Assembly: GCF_016862755.1 (NCBI RefSeq)
Contig: NZ_BONO01000020.1
Location: 27,352 to 91,351, forward strand
From: Cellulomonas pakistanensis
Lineage (GTDB): Bacteria; Actinomycetota; Actinomycetes; Actinomycetales; Cellulomonadaceae
Direction: 5' to 3'
DNA: 64,000 nucleotides
Shown here one piece after another: positions 26,588-34,775 of this stretch. The translations under genes were made by a program, and so were the position numbers. Each line of letters begins with the position of its first letter. Positions within the stretch are counted from its first letter, which is position 1. The notes under the pieces were generated by a model. That model worked only from the letters and a program-made list of their open reading frames with translations, was not told where the DNA came from and searched no databases.

Positions 26588-26635
26588 CGCCGAGGGCCCG
26601 GCGCCCGGGGGAGACCCGGTGCCGGGCCCTCGGCG
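26588..26635 (+). terminator. Terminator after the PAC2 gene
   Basis: CGCCGAGGGCCCGGC and its complement form a stem of about 20 bp around a GGGGAGA-type loop. Its outer ends, CGCCGAG and CTCGGCG, equal those of the four palindromic elements, so it may be a related or converged sequence. Confidence 0.85.
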
Positions 26636-26712
26636 TGCGCGGGACGCCGCGCGCCGGTGTGTGACCCGCGACTCGTCGGACCCGCGCGCCGGAGCGGGCA
26701 GAATTGCTGTAC

Positions 26713-28068
26713 GTGACATCCGACCGCCGCGCGCTGCTTGTCTGGACGGTCGCGGTCGGCGCGTACGTCGTCGCGATCATGAACCGCTCCTCCCTGGGCG
26801 TCGCCACGCTCGAGGTGACGGAGCTGTTCGGCGTCTCCTCGGCGCTGCTGGCGGCGATGGCCGTCGCGCAGCTCGTGGTCTACGCCCTGCTGCAGGTGCC
26901 GGTCGGCGTGCTGCTCGACCGGTACGGGCCGCGGGTGCTCGTCGCCACCGGCGCCGCCGGCATGGCGCTCGGTCAGACCGTGCTCGCCCTGGCGCCGTCC
27001 GCCGGCTGGGTGCTGGCGGGCCGGGTGCTGGTCGGCGCGGGCGACGCGCTGACGTTCGTGTCCGTCGTCCGGCTGGTGCCCGCGTGGTTCGCCGCGCGCC
27101 GGGTGCCCGTGATGACGCAGCTCACCGGCAGCCTCGGCCAGCTCGGCCAGGTGCTGTCCGCGGTCCCGGTCGTCGCGCTCCTGCACGCCGAGGGCTGGCG
27201 GACGACCTTCCTGTCGGTCGCGGCCGTCGGCGTGGTGGCCACGATCGCGGTGGTCGCGGTCGTGCGGGACGCCCCGGCCGACGCCGTGGGGCCGGGTGCC
27301 GCCGCGGAGCCGGACGTCGCGGCGGGGCTCGGCGCGGGTGCCGCGGTCCCGGCGCCGTGGTGGCGGGCGGGGCTGCTGCGCCGGCGCTGGCGGCCGGCCC
27401 GCGCCCGGGCGCCGCGCGAGCCCGGGGCGCTGCGCGCCGTGCTGCGCGACCCCGGCGCGCGCCTCGGGTTCTGGATGCACTTCTCCGGGCAGTTCAGCAA
27501 CCACGTCGTCGTGCTGCTCTGGGGCTACGCGTTCTTCGTCGAGGGCCAGGGCCGGACGCCCGGCGAGGCGAGCGCGCTGCTGACGCTCAACGTGGTGGCG
27601 GCCGTCGTCGCCGGGCCGGTCATCGGCGTCGTCGTCGGGCGCCGCCCGCGCGCGCGGATGCCGATCGCCCTGGGCACGTCGGTGGCGATCGGGCTGGCGT
27701 GGCTGTCCGTGACGGTGCCTGCCGCGCCGGTGCCGTTCGCGGTGCTGTGCGTGTTCGTGGTCGTCGTGGCGGTCGGCGGGCCGACGTCGCTCGTGGCGTT
27801 CGACGTCGCCCGGTCCTGCACGCCGCCGCAGCGGCTCGGCACGGCGACCGGGTTCGTCAACACCGGCGGGTTCGTCGGGGCGCTCGCGACGATGCTCGTC
27901 GTCGGGATCGTGCTGGACGCGGCCTCGGGCGGCGCCACCGGGGCGCGGGACCTGGACGCGTTCCGGTCGGCGTTCGCCTGGGTGGCGGTGCCGTGGGTCC
28001 TCGGGGTCGCGGCGATGCTGCTCGGCCGGCGCGGCGCGAGGCGTGCGCACCCCGGGCTCGCGATCTGA
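26713..28068 (+). CDS. Major facilitator superfamily transporter
   Basis: A 451-residue membrane protein with 12 predicted membrane segments. The conserved loop between segments 2 and 3 is LLDRYGPRVLV, a form of the MFS signature. A charged Arg/Ala-rich cytoplasmic loop at about residues 190-240 separates the two halves. The N-terminal topology resembles nitrate/sugar-phosphate type MFS proteins (VGAYVVAIMNRSSLGVA). I chose GTG 26713 because AGAATT, a possible -10, ends seven bases before it; a TTG at 26704 would add three residues. The substrate is unknown. There is no neighbouring regulator or enzyme to suggest one. Confidence 0.82.
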   Translation: MTSDRRALLVWTVAVGAYVVAIMNRSSLGVATLEVTELFGVSSALLAAMAVAQLVVYALLQVPVGVLLDRYGPRVLVATGAAGMALGQTVLALAPSAGWVLAGRVLVGAGDALTFVSVVRLVPAWFAARRVPVMTQLTGSLGQLGQVLSAVPVVALLHAEGWRTTFLSVAAVGVVATIAVVAVVRDAPADAVGPGAAAEPDVAAGLGAGAAVPAPWWRAGLLRRRWRPARARAPREPGALRAVLRDPGARLGFWMHFSGQFSNHVVVLLWGYAFFVEGQGRTPGEASALLTLNVVAAVVAGPVIGVVVGRRPRARMPIALGTSVAIGLAWLSVTVPAAPVPFAVLCVFVVVVAVGGPTSLVAFDVARSCTPPQRLGTATGFVNTGGFVGALATMLVVGIVLDAASGGATGARDLDAFRSAFAWVAVPWVLGVAAMLLGRRGARRAHPGLAI

Positions 28069-28409
28069 GCGGCCGGGGCGCTCGCGGGCGGTCCCGTCGC
28101 CGCTCAGAACGCCTCCCGACCGGTCGGTCGGGGTGGTCGTCCTGTGACCGGGTCGTGACCGGATCGTTGTGATCCACGCCGCATCGGGCCGGGAAGAACC
28201 GTGGCGTCCAGATGACCTGCGTGAGAGTATCGCCGTGTTGCAGTGACGTACTGACGCTTGACCGGCGCCGGTCGGGCCCCTCCGGGGACGCCCGCGCGGC
28301 ACCTTCCAGCCATCCGGCTGGTCCACCCGGTGCAGGACGCGGGATAGGCATTGCGGCACGGTCCGGGGAGTTCCCGGCACCGTCACCGGATGGACAGAAG
28401 GACAAGAAC
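28069..28409 (+). other. Non-coding leader region upstream of the cold-shock gene
   Basis: The 341-base gap holds no credible reading frame. The stretch from about 28200 to 28400 is probably the promoter and long 5-prime leader of the cold-shock gene, which in other bacteria carries a temperature-sensing structure. I see no unambiguous -35/-10 pair. Confidence 0.35.
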
Positions 28410-28613
28410 ATGGCACAGGGTGCTGTCAAGTGGTTCAACGCTGAGAAGGGCTACGGCTTCATCGCCCAGGACGGCGGCGGCGCCGACGTCTTCGTGCACT
28501 ACTCGGCCATCGACTCCTCGGGCTACCGCTCCCTCGAGGAGGGCCAGCGCGTCGAGTTCGAGATCACCCAGGGCCCGAAGGGCCCGCAGGCGGAGCAGGT
28601 CCGCCCGCTCTGA
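28410..28613 (+). CDS. cspA: Cold-shock protein (CspA family)
   Basis: A 67-residue single OB-fold RNA/DNA chaperone. Both nucleic-acid-binding motifs are present: RNP1 KGYGFIA and RNP2 VFVHYSAI. Start and length are exactly those of the family ([18 protein letters not shown]). The ATG at 28410 follows AGAAGGA. The codons include more AAG/AAC and fewer GCG-rich runs than the neighbours, as expected for a highly expressed gene. It is monocistronic, with a strong terminator 36 bases downstream. Confidence 0.96.
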   Translation: MAQGAVKWFNAEKGYGFIAQDGGGADVFVHYSAIDSSGYRSLEEGQRVEFEITQGPKGPQAEQVRPL

Positions 28614-28648
28614 TCTGACTCCGACCGCCCGCTGCGGGCAGTCCGAGC

Positions 28649-28686
28649 GACGAGGCCGCATCCCCTCCCGGGGGTGCGGCCTCGTC
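28649..28686. terminator. Terminator after the cold-shock gene
   Basis: A 16-bp stem, GACGAGGCCGCATCCCC pairing with GGGGTGCGGCCTCGTC around TCCCG. It lies between convergent genes and may also serve the spermidine-synthase-like gene. Confidence 0.88.
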
Positions 28687-28709
28687 CGCGTCCGAATGCG
28701 GTCCGGCGG

Positions 28710-29672
28710 TCAGGGGTCGACGGCGGACCCGGGCTCCGGCTCGAGCTCCGGAGCCGCGTCCCGCAGCGGGGCGGCGCGGCCGGCGAACGCGACCAGCTCC
28801 TCGCCGACGAGCAGCCGCGCCGGCACGGGCAGCGACCGCAGGTCCCGCGCGAGGCCCGCGTCGTCGAGCAGCGCCGGGTCGTCCGTGGCGACCAGGACGA
28901 GGTTGCCGTACCGCCGCCCGCGGAGCACCGCCGGCTCGGCGACGACGCCGACGTGCGCGAACACCGGCGCGAGGGTGGCGGCCTCGGCGCGGGCCAGCGC
29001 GAGCGGCGGGCGGTCGGCGCAGTTGGCGAGGTAGAGCCCGCCGGGCCTCAGCACGCGCGCGACGTCCCGGGCGAACTCCTCGGTGGTCACGTGCGGCGGC
29101 GTGCGGTCGCCGGCGAACACGTCCCGCAGCACCGCGTCGGCGCTCGCGTCGGCCAGCGTGCCGAGCTCCGCGCGGGCCTCGCCCGCCCGCAGCCGCAGCG
29201 CGGGGGAGCGCGGCAGGTCGAACCAGTCGCGCACGAGGGCGACCAGCACCGGGTCCAGGTCGACCGCGATCTGCCGCGCCCCGGGGAACCGCACGTCGGC
29301 CCAGCGGGCCATCGCGCAGCCCGCCGCCCCGAGGTGCACCGCGCGGAACGGGCCGTCCGCCGCGGGCAGGTGGTCCAGGACCGCCGCCATCTGCTGCATG
29401 TACTCGAAGTCGAGGCGCAGCGGGTCGGCCAGGTCGAGGTGCGAGCTGGGGACGCCGTTGACGAGCAGCGTCACGGCGTCGGGGTCGTCGGGGGAGCGCT
29501 GCACCTCCGCGGTGCCGGTCGCGATCGGCACGGGGCCGTCCGGCCAGGGCTGCGCGGCGGCCTGCCCGCGCCCGCCGCGTGTCGGTGGTCGATGGGACTC
29601 TGGTGCAGGTCGGCGGCCCCCGGCGGTCTTCTCGGACCGGGTGGATCGGCCGGACCGGCCACGGGACGCCAT
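28710..29672 (-). CDS. Spermidine-synthase-like methyltransferase-fold protein
   Basis: A 320-residue protein. A basic, disordered N-terminus of about 45 residues is followed by a Rossmann domain. Recognisable elements are LDFEYMQQMAAVLD, HLGAAGCAMARWADVRFPGARQIAVDLDP (SAM-type site) and RDVFAGDRTPPHVTTEEF. This matches actinobacterial spermidine-synthase-like proteins, which often lack the Asp residues needed for polyamine binding. True aminopropyltransferase activity is therefore doubtful, and a methyltransferase is equally possible. The ATG (complement at 29670-29672) lies 26 bases from an SOS box shared with the divergent dinB operon. Confidence 0.75.
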   Translation of the reverse strand: MASRGRSGRSTRSEKTAGGRRPAPESHRPPTRGGRGQAAAQPWPDGPVPIATGTAEVQRSPDDPDAVTLLVNGVPSSHLDLADPLRLDFEYMQQMAAVLDHLPAADGPFRAVHLGAAGCAMARWADVRFPGARQIAVDLDPVLVALVRDWFDLPRSPALRLRAGEARAELGTLADASADAVLRDVFAGDRTPPHVTTEEFARDVARVLRPGGLYLANCADRPPLALARAEAATLAPVFAHVGVVAEPAVLRGRRYGNLVLVATDDPALLDDAGLARDLRSLPVPARLLVGEELVAFAGRAAPLRDAAPELEPEPGSAVDP

Positions 29673-29688
29673 CGGCCCACCGTACGGG

Positions 29689-29717
29689 TTGACGCGTTCG
29701 AACAGGTGTTCGATACT
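29689..29717 (+). promoter_or_regulatory. Promoter with embedded perfect SOS box (HEPN-dinB operon)
   Basis: TTGACG (29689-29694) and GATACT (29712-29717) are 17 bases apart. The spacer contains the LexA box TCGAACAGGTGTTCGA at 29698-29713, a perfect match to TCGAAC-N4-GTTCGA. Bound LexA would block RNA polymerase directly. Confidence 0.88.
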
Positions 29718-29744
29718 GGTGCAGTCGAGAGAGGGAGGTGCGCG

Positions 29745-30182
29745 ATGCCGGTCAAGACCCTTCGTGCCCTGCGGAGTGCGGCGCCCGGGCTGTCCGGCCG
29801 CACGGCCGAGCTGCTCCAGCGCGCGGACGCGGAGCTCGTCGCCGCGCAGTTCTCGTCCGAGCCGTGGGAGCAGTTCACCCACGCCCACCTGGCCGCGCTG
29901 CGCGCCGGCGCCGCGGTCCTGGCGGAGCGCCAGCCGCTGTCCGCCCGCCGCGGCCCGCGCACGGTGTGGGAGCTGCTCGACCGCGTCGCGCCGGAGATGA
30001 ACCGGTGGTCCGCGTACTTCGCCGCAGGCGCCGGGCTGCGCGCCGCGGTGGACGCCGGGCGGTTCGACGCCGTGTCGGCCGAGCGCGCCGAGCAGGTCCT
30101 GTGCCACGCCGAGGACTTCCTCGACCTGGTGCGCGCCGAGCTCGAGGGCGCCGCCGAGCTCGAGGCGGCACGCGCCGGATGA
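29745..30182 (+). CDS. SAV_6107-type HEPN domain protein
   Basis: A 145-residue all-helical protein beginning MPVKTLRALRSAAPGL. It resembles the small HEPN-like proteins found directly upstream of DNA polymerase IV in many actinobacteria (SAV_6107 family). Helices include LLQRADAELVAAQF, HLAALRAGAAVLAE and AEQVLCHAEDFLDLVRAEL. The classic HEPN RNase motif R-X4-6-H is not evident, so nuclease activity is unlikely. ATG 29745 follows GGGAGG. The stop overlaps the dinB ATG, so it is co-translated with an SOS polymerase under the LexA box at 29698. An accessory role in damage tolerance is inference. Confidence 0.75.
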   Translation: MPVKTLRALRSAAPGLSGRTAELLQRADAELVAAQFSSEPWEQFTHAHLAALRAGAAVLAERQPLSARRGPRTVWELLDRVAPEMNRWSAYFAAGAGLRAAVDAGRFDAVSAERAEQVLCHAEDFLDLVRAELEGAAELEAARAG

Positions 30183-31486
30183 GCCGCGGCCCACGGTCGC
30201 AGGACGCGAAGCGCGACTGGGGCACCGAGGAGGACGGGTGCTCGATCCTGCACGTCGACATGGACGCGTTCTTCGCGTCGGTCGAGCTCGCCCGCCGACC
30301 GCACCTCCGGGGCAAGCCGGTGATCGTCGGCGGGTCCGAGCGCTCCGTCGTGCTCGCCGCGACCTACGAGGCGCGCGCGTTCGGCGTGCACTCGGCGATG
30401 CCGATGGCCGCCGCGCTGCGGATGTGCCCGCAGGCGGTCGTCGTCCCGCCCGACCACGCGGCGTACCAGGAGGTGTCGCGCAGCGTCATGACGGTGCTGC
30501 ACGACGTCACCTCCATCGTCGAGCAGGTCAGCGTCGACGAGGCCTTCCTCGACGTGAGCGGTGCGCGCCGCCGGCTCGGCAGCCCGACGCGCATCGCCGC
30601 GCTCATCCGGGAGCGGGTCCAGGCGCAGCACGGCATCACGTGCTCCGTCGGCATCGCGGCCACCAAGTTCGTCGCGAAGCTCGCCTCCGGGCACGCGAAG
30701 CCGGACGGCGTCCTGCTGATCCCGAGGGCCGCGACGGTGGACTTCCTCCGGGTCCTGCCGGTCGGCGCGCTGTGGGGCGTGGGGGAGCGGACCGCCGCGT
30801 CGCTCGAGCGCTGGGGCATCCGCACGGTCGCCGAGCTCGCCGACAGCGACGTGACGGTCGTGCAGCGCGCGGTCGGCCGGGTCGCCGGCGCACACCTGCA
30901 CGACCTCGCGTGGGGGCGGGACCCGCGGCCGGTGACGCCGGGGCGCGAGGAGAAGAGCATCGGCGCGGAGGAGACCTTCGCCGTCGACGTCCGCGACATG
31001 CGGGTGGTGGAGAGCAAGGCGCTGGAGCTCGCCGACCGGTGCGCCGGCCGGCTGCGGTCCCAGCGGCTCGTGGCGCGCACCGTGGCCGTGAAGATCCGCA
31101 CCTCGGACTTCCGGACGCTGAGCCGGTCCCGGACGCTGCCCCAGCCGACCGACGTCGGACGGGAGCTCTATCTGACCGCCCGGGACCTCCTCGCGGCCGC
31201 GGACCTCGGCGGGCTGCCTGTGCGGCTCGTGGGCGTGCGCGCGGAGGGGCTGAGGCCGGCGGCGGAGGTGATCCGGCAGCCGACGCTCGACGAGGCGGTC
31301 GCCGACAACCCGGGCGCCCGCCGCGACGCCGAGCGGGCGATGGACCTGGTGCGTGCGCGGTTCGGGCGGTCGGCGATCGGCGCCGGGACGCCCGCCGTCG
31401 GGCGCTCGGCGCGGGAGGTGTCGGCAGGGTCACCCGGTCCGGGCGAGCGCCCGACTACCGAGTTCGCCGACGGCCCTCTATCCTGA
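30179..31486 (+). CDS. dinB: DNA polymerase IV
   Basis: A 435-residue Y-family translesion polymerase. The catalytic acidic residues are in HVDMDAFFASVE (Asp27/Asp29) and VSVDEAFLDVSG (about residue 119). The steric-gate region, the KFVAKLASGHAKPDG segment, a helix-hairpin-helix (LWGVGERTAASLERWGI) and the little-finger domain follow. RQPTLDEA near residue 370 resembles a weak beta-clamp-binding peptide. The tail after about residue 400 is disordered. The gene overlaps the HEPN gene (ATGA) and is SOS-controlled through the upstream LexA box. It bypasses damaged bases with low fidelity. Confidence 0.95.
   Translation: MSRGPRSQDAKRDWGTEEDGCSILHVDMDAFFASVELARRPHLRGKPVIVGGSERSVVLAATYEARAFGVHSAMPMAAALRMCPQAVVVPPDHAAYQEVSRSVMTVLHDVTSIVEQVSVDEAFLDVSGARRRLGSPTRIAALIRERVQAQHGITCSVGIAATKFVAKLASGHAKPDGVLLIPRAATVDFLRVLPVGALWGVGERTAASLERWGIRTVAELADSDVTVVQRAVGRVAGAHLHDLAWGRDPRPVTPGREEKSIGAEETFAVDVRDMRVVESKALELADRCAGRLRSQRLVARTVAVKIRTSDFRTLSRSRTLPQPTDVGRELYLTARDLLAAADLGGLPVRLVGVRAEGLRPAAEVIRQPTLDEAVADNPGARRDAERAMDLVRARFGRSAIGAGTPAVGRSAREVSAGSPGPGERPTTEFADGPLS
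31479..31484 (+). promoter_or_regulatory. Candidate -10 box for the DUF3040 gene
   Basis: TATCCT overlaps the dinB stop region and lies about 40 bases before the ATG at 31525, leaving a leader with a GGGGG ribosome-binding site. The -35 is weak. Confidence 0.4.
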
Positions 31487-31524
31487 GGTGAAGAGAGTCC
31501 CGACGGCGGAGCACGGGGGTTGGA

Positions 31525-31920
31525 ATGCCTCTCTCCGAGTACGAACAACGTGTACTGGAGCAGATGGAGCGTCAGCTCACGTCTGATGATCCCCGGCTCG
31601 CGAACACGCTGACATCGCGTGGGCGGAAGCCGGTCCTGCGGTACGTCCTGGGCGGCATCGGTGCCGTCGTGGGGCTGTTGCTGCTGGTGGTGGGCGCTGC
31701 GGCGTCCGAGGTGTGGCTCGGGGTTCTGGGCTTCGTCGTCATGTTCGCCTCCGTCGCGATCGCGTTCACGCGGCCGCGTCGCGGTGGCGGGCCGGTCGGC
31801 GTCGTCCGTCCCGACGGGAGCACCGCGCCGCGTCCCGCGGCCACCGCCCCGAAGAGCAAGCGGGGCTTCATGTCCCGCATGGAGGACCGCTGGGACAAGC
31901 GGCGCGACCAGGGTCGCTGA
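31525..31920 (+). CDS. DUF3040 membrane protein
   Basis: A 131-residue protein starting MPLSEYEQRVLEQMERQL, the signature of DUF3040. Two adjacent membrane segments follow (YVLGGIGAVVGLLLLVVGA and EVWLGVLGFVVMFASVAIAF), then a basic Pro/Ala-rich tail ending in KRGFMSRMEDRWDKRRDQ. These small proteins sit between dinB and the dcw region in many actinobacteria, but have no known function. It is followed by a terminator at 31962. Confidence 0.88.
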   Translation: MPLSEYEQRVLEQMERQLTSDDPRLANTLTSRGRKPVLRYVLGGIGAVVGLLLLVVGAAASEVWLGVLGFVVMFASVAIAFTRPRRGGGPVGVVRPDGSTAPRPAATAPKSKRGFMSRMEDRWDKRRDQGR

Positions 31921-31961
31921 CCCGGACGTCGACCGTCTGACCCCGCGGCGCCGCCGCGACC

Positions 31962-31986
31962 GGGCCCGCCTCACGGAGGCGGGCCC
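31962..31986 (+). terminator. Terminator after DUF3040 gene
   Basis: GGGCCCGCCTC pairs with GAGGCGGGCCC around ACG, an 11-bp perfect stem. The right arm overlaps the first six bases of the 40-bp tandem array. Confidence 0.75.
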
Positions 31987-32180
31987 GCGCACGTCGGCGC
32001 CGTGCCGCGGCCGCGGGGGTGGGCCCACGCGCGTCGGCGCCGTGCCGCGGTCGCGCGGGTGGGCCTGCGCGCGTCGGCGCCGTGCCGCGGCCGCGGGGGT
32101 GGGCCTGCGCGCGTCGGTGCCGTGACGCGGTCACGTGGGTGGGCGTGCGCGCGTCGGTGCCGTGACGCGGTCGCGCGGGT
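31981..32180. repeat. Tandem array of five 40-bp units
   Basis: Five consecutive units begin at 31981, 32021, 32061, 32101 and 32141. Each starts GGGCC(C/T)(G/A)CGC and contains CGTCGG(C/T)GCCGTG(C/A)CGCGG. The period is exactly 40, which is not a multiple of three, so the array is non-coding. Units 1-3 share GCCGTGCCGCGG and units 4-5 share GCCGTGACGCGG, suggesting stepwise duplication. A separate 16-bp direct repeat, GCGACTCGCGGCGTGC, follows at 32201 and 32224. Confidence 0.92.
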
Positions 32181-32261
32181 AGGCCCTCGCTGGAGGGGTG
32201 GCGACTCGCGGCGTGCCGCCGACGCGACTCGCGGCGTGCGCCGATGCCACCGCCCGGGCCT

Positions 32262-32337
32262 CCGCCGAGGTAGGACCTGCGCGCCGAGATAGGACTGCGT
32301 CCGGCCCTACCTCGGCCGCGCGGTCCTACCTCGGCGG
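32262..32337. repeat. Palindromic intergenic element C (76 bp)
   Basis: The arms are CCGCCGAGGTAGGACC and its exact complement, then imperfect inner arms based on CCGAGATAGGAC/GCCCTACCTCGG. The motif CGAG(G/A)TAGG thus appears four times, twice per strand. The element lies about 100 bases beyond the end of the transglutaminase gene and shares its outer ends with elements A, B and D. Confidence 0.85.
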
Positions 32338-32438
32338 CATGGTCCGCGTGGGGGAGCGGAGCTCCGCGCGCCGGGTGCGCGGGCACCGCACCGCCCGCCG
32401 TGCCCCGCGCCCAGCGACCGGCCGGCGTCCAGCCGGGG

Positions 32439-34775
32439 TCAGGCCTCCGTCGGGAGCGGCCCCGCTGCCGCGTCGGGGCCGGCGCCGCGCCCGCCCGCCG
32501 CGCCGCGCCCGCCCGCCGCGCCACGCCCGCCCGCCGTGCCGCGCCCGCCCGCCGCGCCGCGGGCGTCGCCCGGCGCGCGCGTGCTGACGTCCGTCAGCAC
32601 CGCCGCCACCCAGCCCTGGAGCTCTGCCGGGTCGTACGCCTCGGGGTCGGGCGCGTAGCGCTCGCGCTCGAGCGCGGTGGCCAGCGCGACCAGCGCCGCG
32701 TCGGCGTCCCGGCCCAGGGGCCGGCCTCGCCGCTCGACGACCTGCGACCGCACGGCCGCGACGGCCTGCCGCGGGGTGTGCGCGTCGGACCACGTCACCC
32801 CGGCGCGCCGGAGCCGGTCGCGCAGCCGGTCCCAGGCGACCTCGGGGGCGAGCCGGTCGGGCGCGCGCCGGCGGCGGCGCAGCACGAACCAGGCCGCGGC
32901 CGCGGCGGCGACGAGCAGCGCGCCCACGGCGATGAGCGGTCCCCGGTTCCGCGGGTCGCCGACGACGCCGGGCAGCCCGCCCTGGGAGTCGGGCGCCGGC
33001 GCCGTCGTGGGGGCGGTGCTCGGGTTGCTGGTGACCTGCGGCGCGCTCGTCGTGGGCGCGGTGGTCGGCGTGGCCGCGTTGAACGGGTTGCTCCACGAGG
33101 GCGGCGGGCCGGTCTGCACGGCGGGGGTCGGCTCGAACCGGACCCAGCCGGTGCCGGGGAAGTACAGCTCGGGCCAGGCGTGCGCGTCGGCGCCGGTGAC
33201 CCGGTAGGTGCGGTCGGTGCCGAGCTCGCCGGGGAGGAAGCCGACGCCGAGCCGGGCGGGGATGCCGAGGGTGCGCGCGAGCACGGTCATCGACGTCGCG
33301 AACTGCACGCAGTACCCGCGGCGGCTCTCCAGGAAGTCCCACACGGCGTCGTCGCTGTCGCCGGAGTCGACGGAGGTGTCGTACCGGAACTGCGTGCCGT
33401 CGCGGAAGTACGTCTGCAGCGCGAGCGCCTGGTCGTACGCCGTGGTGGCGCCGGCGGTGATCTCGGCCGCGAGCGCGCGCAGGTCGTCGGTGTGGTCGGT
33501 CTCGGGGACGTCGAGGTAGGCCTGGGCCTCCTCGGGGACGTCGCCGGCGCTCGCCCGCAGCAGGTCGGGCGCGAGCTCGGGCACCTCGACCACCATCTCG
33601 TACTCGCCGCCGGGGTCGGTGCGGTTCCGGCTGACGACCTCGTCGCGCACGGCGTCGTACGTCCACGGGCCGTCGATCGCGACGGTGCGCGGGAACGTGC
33701 TGATCGGCAGGCGCTGCTCGCGCAGGGCGCCGACCCGGACGTCGACGGCGGTGAGCGTGCCGCGGGCGGGGTCGGGCTCGGCGCCGACCAGCGCGGGGTC
33801 GGACGCGAGCAGACGCTGCGGGTCCCACTCGGCGAGGTCCTCGCCGGGCTCGCGCTGCCAGGAGCGCCCGTCGAAGTCGCGCAGCGTGAACGACCGCAGC
33901 GGCCCGACCAGCCCGGCGGTCGCGGCGGGGCCCTCCGCGTCGTCGTCGAGCCGGTCGACGGTGTAGGTCAGCACGACCTGCGAGGACTGGTCGCGGAGGC
34001 TGTCGCGGAGGTCCAGGTCGTCCGCGAGCCGCACGGGCCCGACGGCGCCGGTGCCGACGTCCGGCAGGTCGACCCAGGACCAGGCGGGGACGGCGGCGAC
34101 GACCGGGCCGGCGGCGAGGGTGACGGCGACGAGCCCGGCGGCCCCCGCGAGGACGACGCCGGCGCGCCGCCGCGAGCGGTCCCGCGCCACGGGCGGCTGC
34201 GCGAGCGCGAGCAGCAGGAGGTAGCAGAAGCCGGTCGCGGCCAGCGCCCAGGTGCTCCCGGGGAAGCCCAGCACGACGGCGGGCGTCCACACGGCGACAT
34301 ACGCGATGCCGGTGAGCGCGGGCATGCCGCAGCCGACCGCGAGCAGGTCGGCCGCCAGGAACACCAGCACGGCGGCGGCGACCAGGATCATCTCGACCGG
34401 CGGCCACACCGCCATCGGCACCACCGAGGTCTCGATGAGCTGCGCCGCCTGCTGCACGAGCGTCCCGGCGTGCTCGACCGTGCCGGGGCCCACGACCAGC
34501 GGGTTGCCGCCGGGGGGCGTGGCGTACCAGGCGAGCAGGGCGTAGGCGGAGACGACCAGCCCGACGGCCGACGGCAGCCAGGTCGACCGGGTGAGGCTGC
34601 GGGTGCCGCCGACGACCAGCGCCGCGCCGGCGACGGCGAGCACGGCGTGCAGGGCCCACGCCCCGCCGGCGAGCAGGCCGGACAGCGCGCCGAGCGCGGT
34701 GCACGTCGCCACGGCGGTCAGCGCGGTGGCCGCGGGGGAGCGCCAGCCGCGGCGCAGGGCCGCGCCGCCGCTCAC
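32439..34775 (-). CDS. TgpA-like transglutaminase membrane protein
   Basis: A 778-residue protein. Six or more membrane segments occupy about the first 230 residues, followed by an extracytoplasmic region with a transglutaminase-like domain. The Cys-His-Asp triad is in RRGYCVQFATSM, GADAHAWPELYF and downstream TGWVRFEPTP. A Thr/Pro/Ser linker, a final membrane segment (LIAVGALLVAAAAAAWFVL) and a cytoplasmic DUF4129-like helical domain follow. The C-terminus has a GGRGAA repeat. It is the third gene of a moxR-DUF58-tgpA operon, starting with a GTG that overlaps the DUF58 stop. Such trios are thought to act on the cell envelope or chaperone surface proteins. The substrate is unknown. Confidence 0.85.
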   Translation of the reverse strand: MSGGAALRRGWRSPAATALTAVATCTALGALSGLLAGGAWALHAVLAVAGAALVVGGTRSLTRSTWLPSAVGLVVSAYALLAWYATPPGGNPLVVGPGTVEHAGTLVQQAAQLIETSVVPMAVWPPVEMILVAAAVLVFLAADLLAVGCGMPALTGIAYVAVWTPAVVLGFPGSTWALAATGFCYLLLLALAQPPVARDRSRRRAGVVLAGAAGLVAVTLAAGPVVAAVPAWSWVDLPDVGTGAVGPVRLADDLDLRDSLRDQSSQVVLTYTVDRLDDDAEGPAATAGLVGPLRSFTLRDFDGRSWQREPGEDLAEWDPQRLLASDPALVGAEPDPARGTLTAVDVRVGALREQRLPISTFPRTVAIDGPWTYDAVRDEVVSRNRTDPGGEYEMVVEVPELAPDLLRASAGDVPEEAQAYLDVPETDHTDDLRALAAEITAGATTAYDQALALQTYFRDGTQFRYDTSVDSGDSDDAVWDFLESRRGYCVQFATSMTVLARTLGIPARLGVGFLPGELGTDRTYRVTGADAHAWPELYFPGTGWVRFEPTPAVQTGPPPSWSNPFNAATPTTAPTTSAPQVTSNPSTAPTTAPAPDSQGGLPGVVGDPRNRGPLIAVGALLVAAAAAAWFVLRRRRRAPDRLAPEVAWDRLRDRLRRAGVTWSDAHTPRQAVAAVRSQVVERRGRPLGRDADAALVALATALERERYAPDPEAYDPAELQGWVAAVLTDVSTRAPGDARGAAGGRGTAGGRGAAGGRGAAGGRGAGPDAAAGPLPTEA

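Noticed and set aside
31981..32180. 40-bp repeats as a CRISPR array
   Set aside because: Units are contiguous without spacers, and no cas genes are present.
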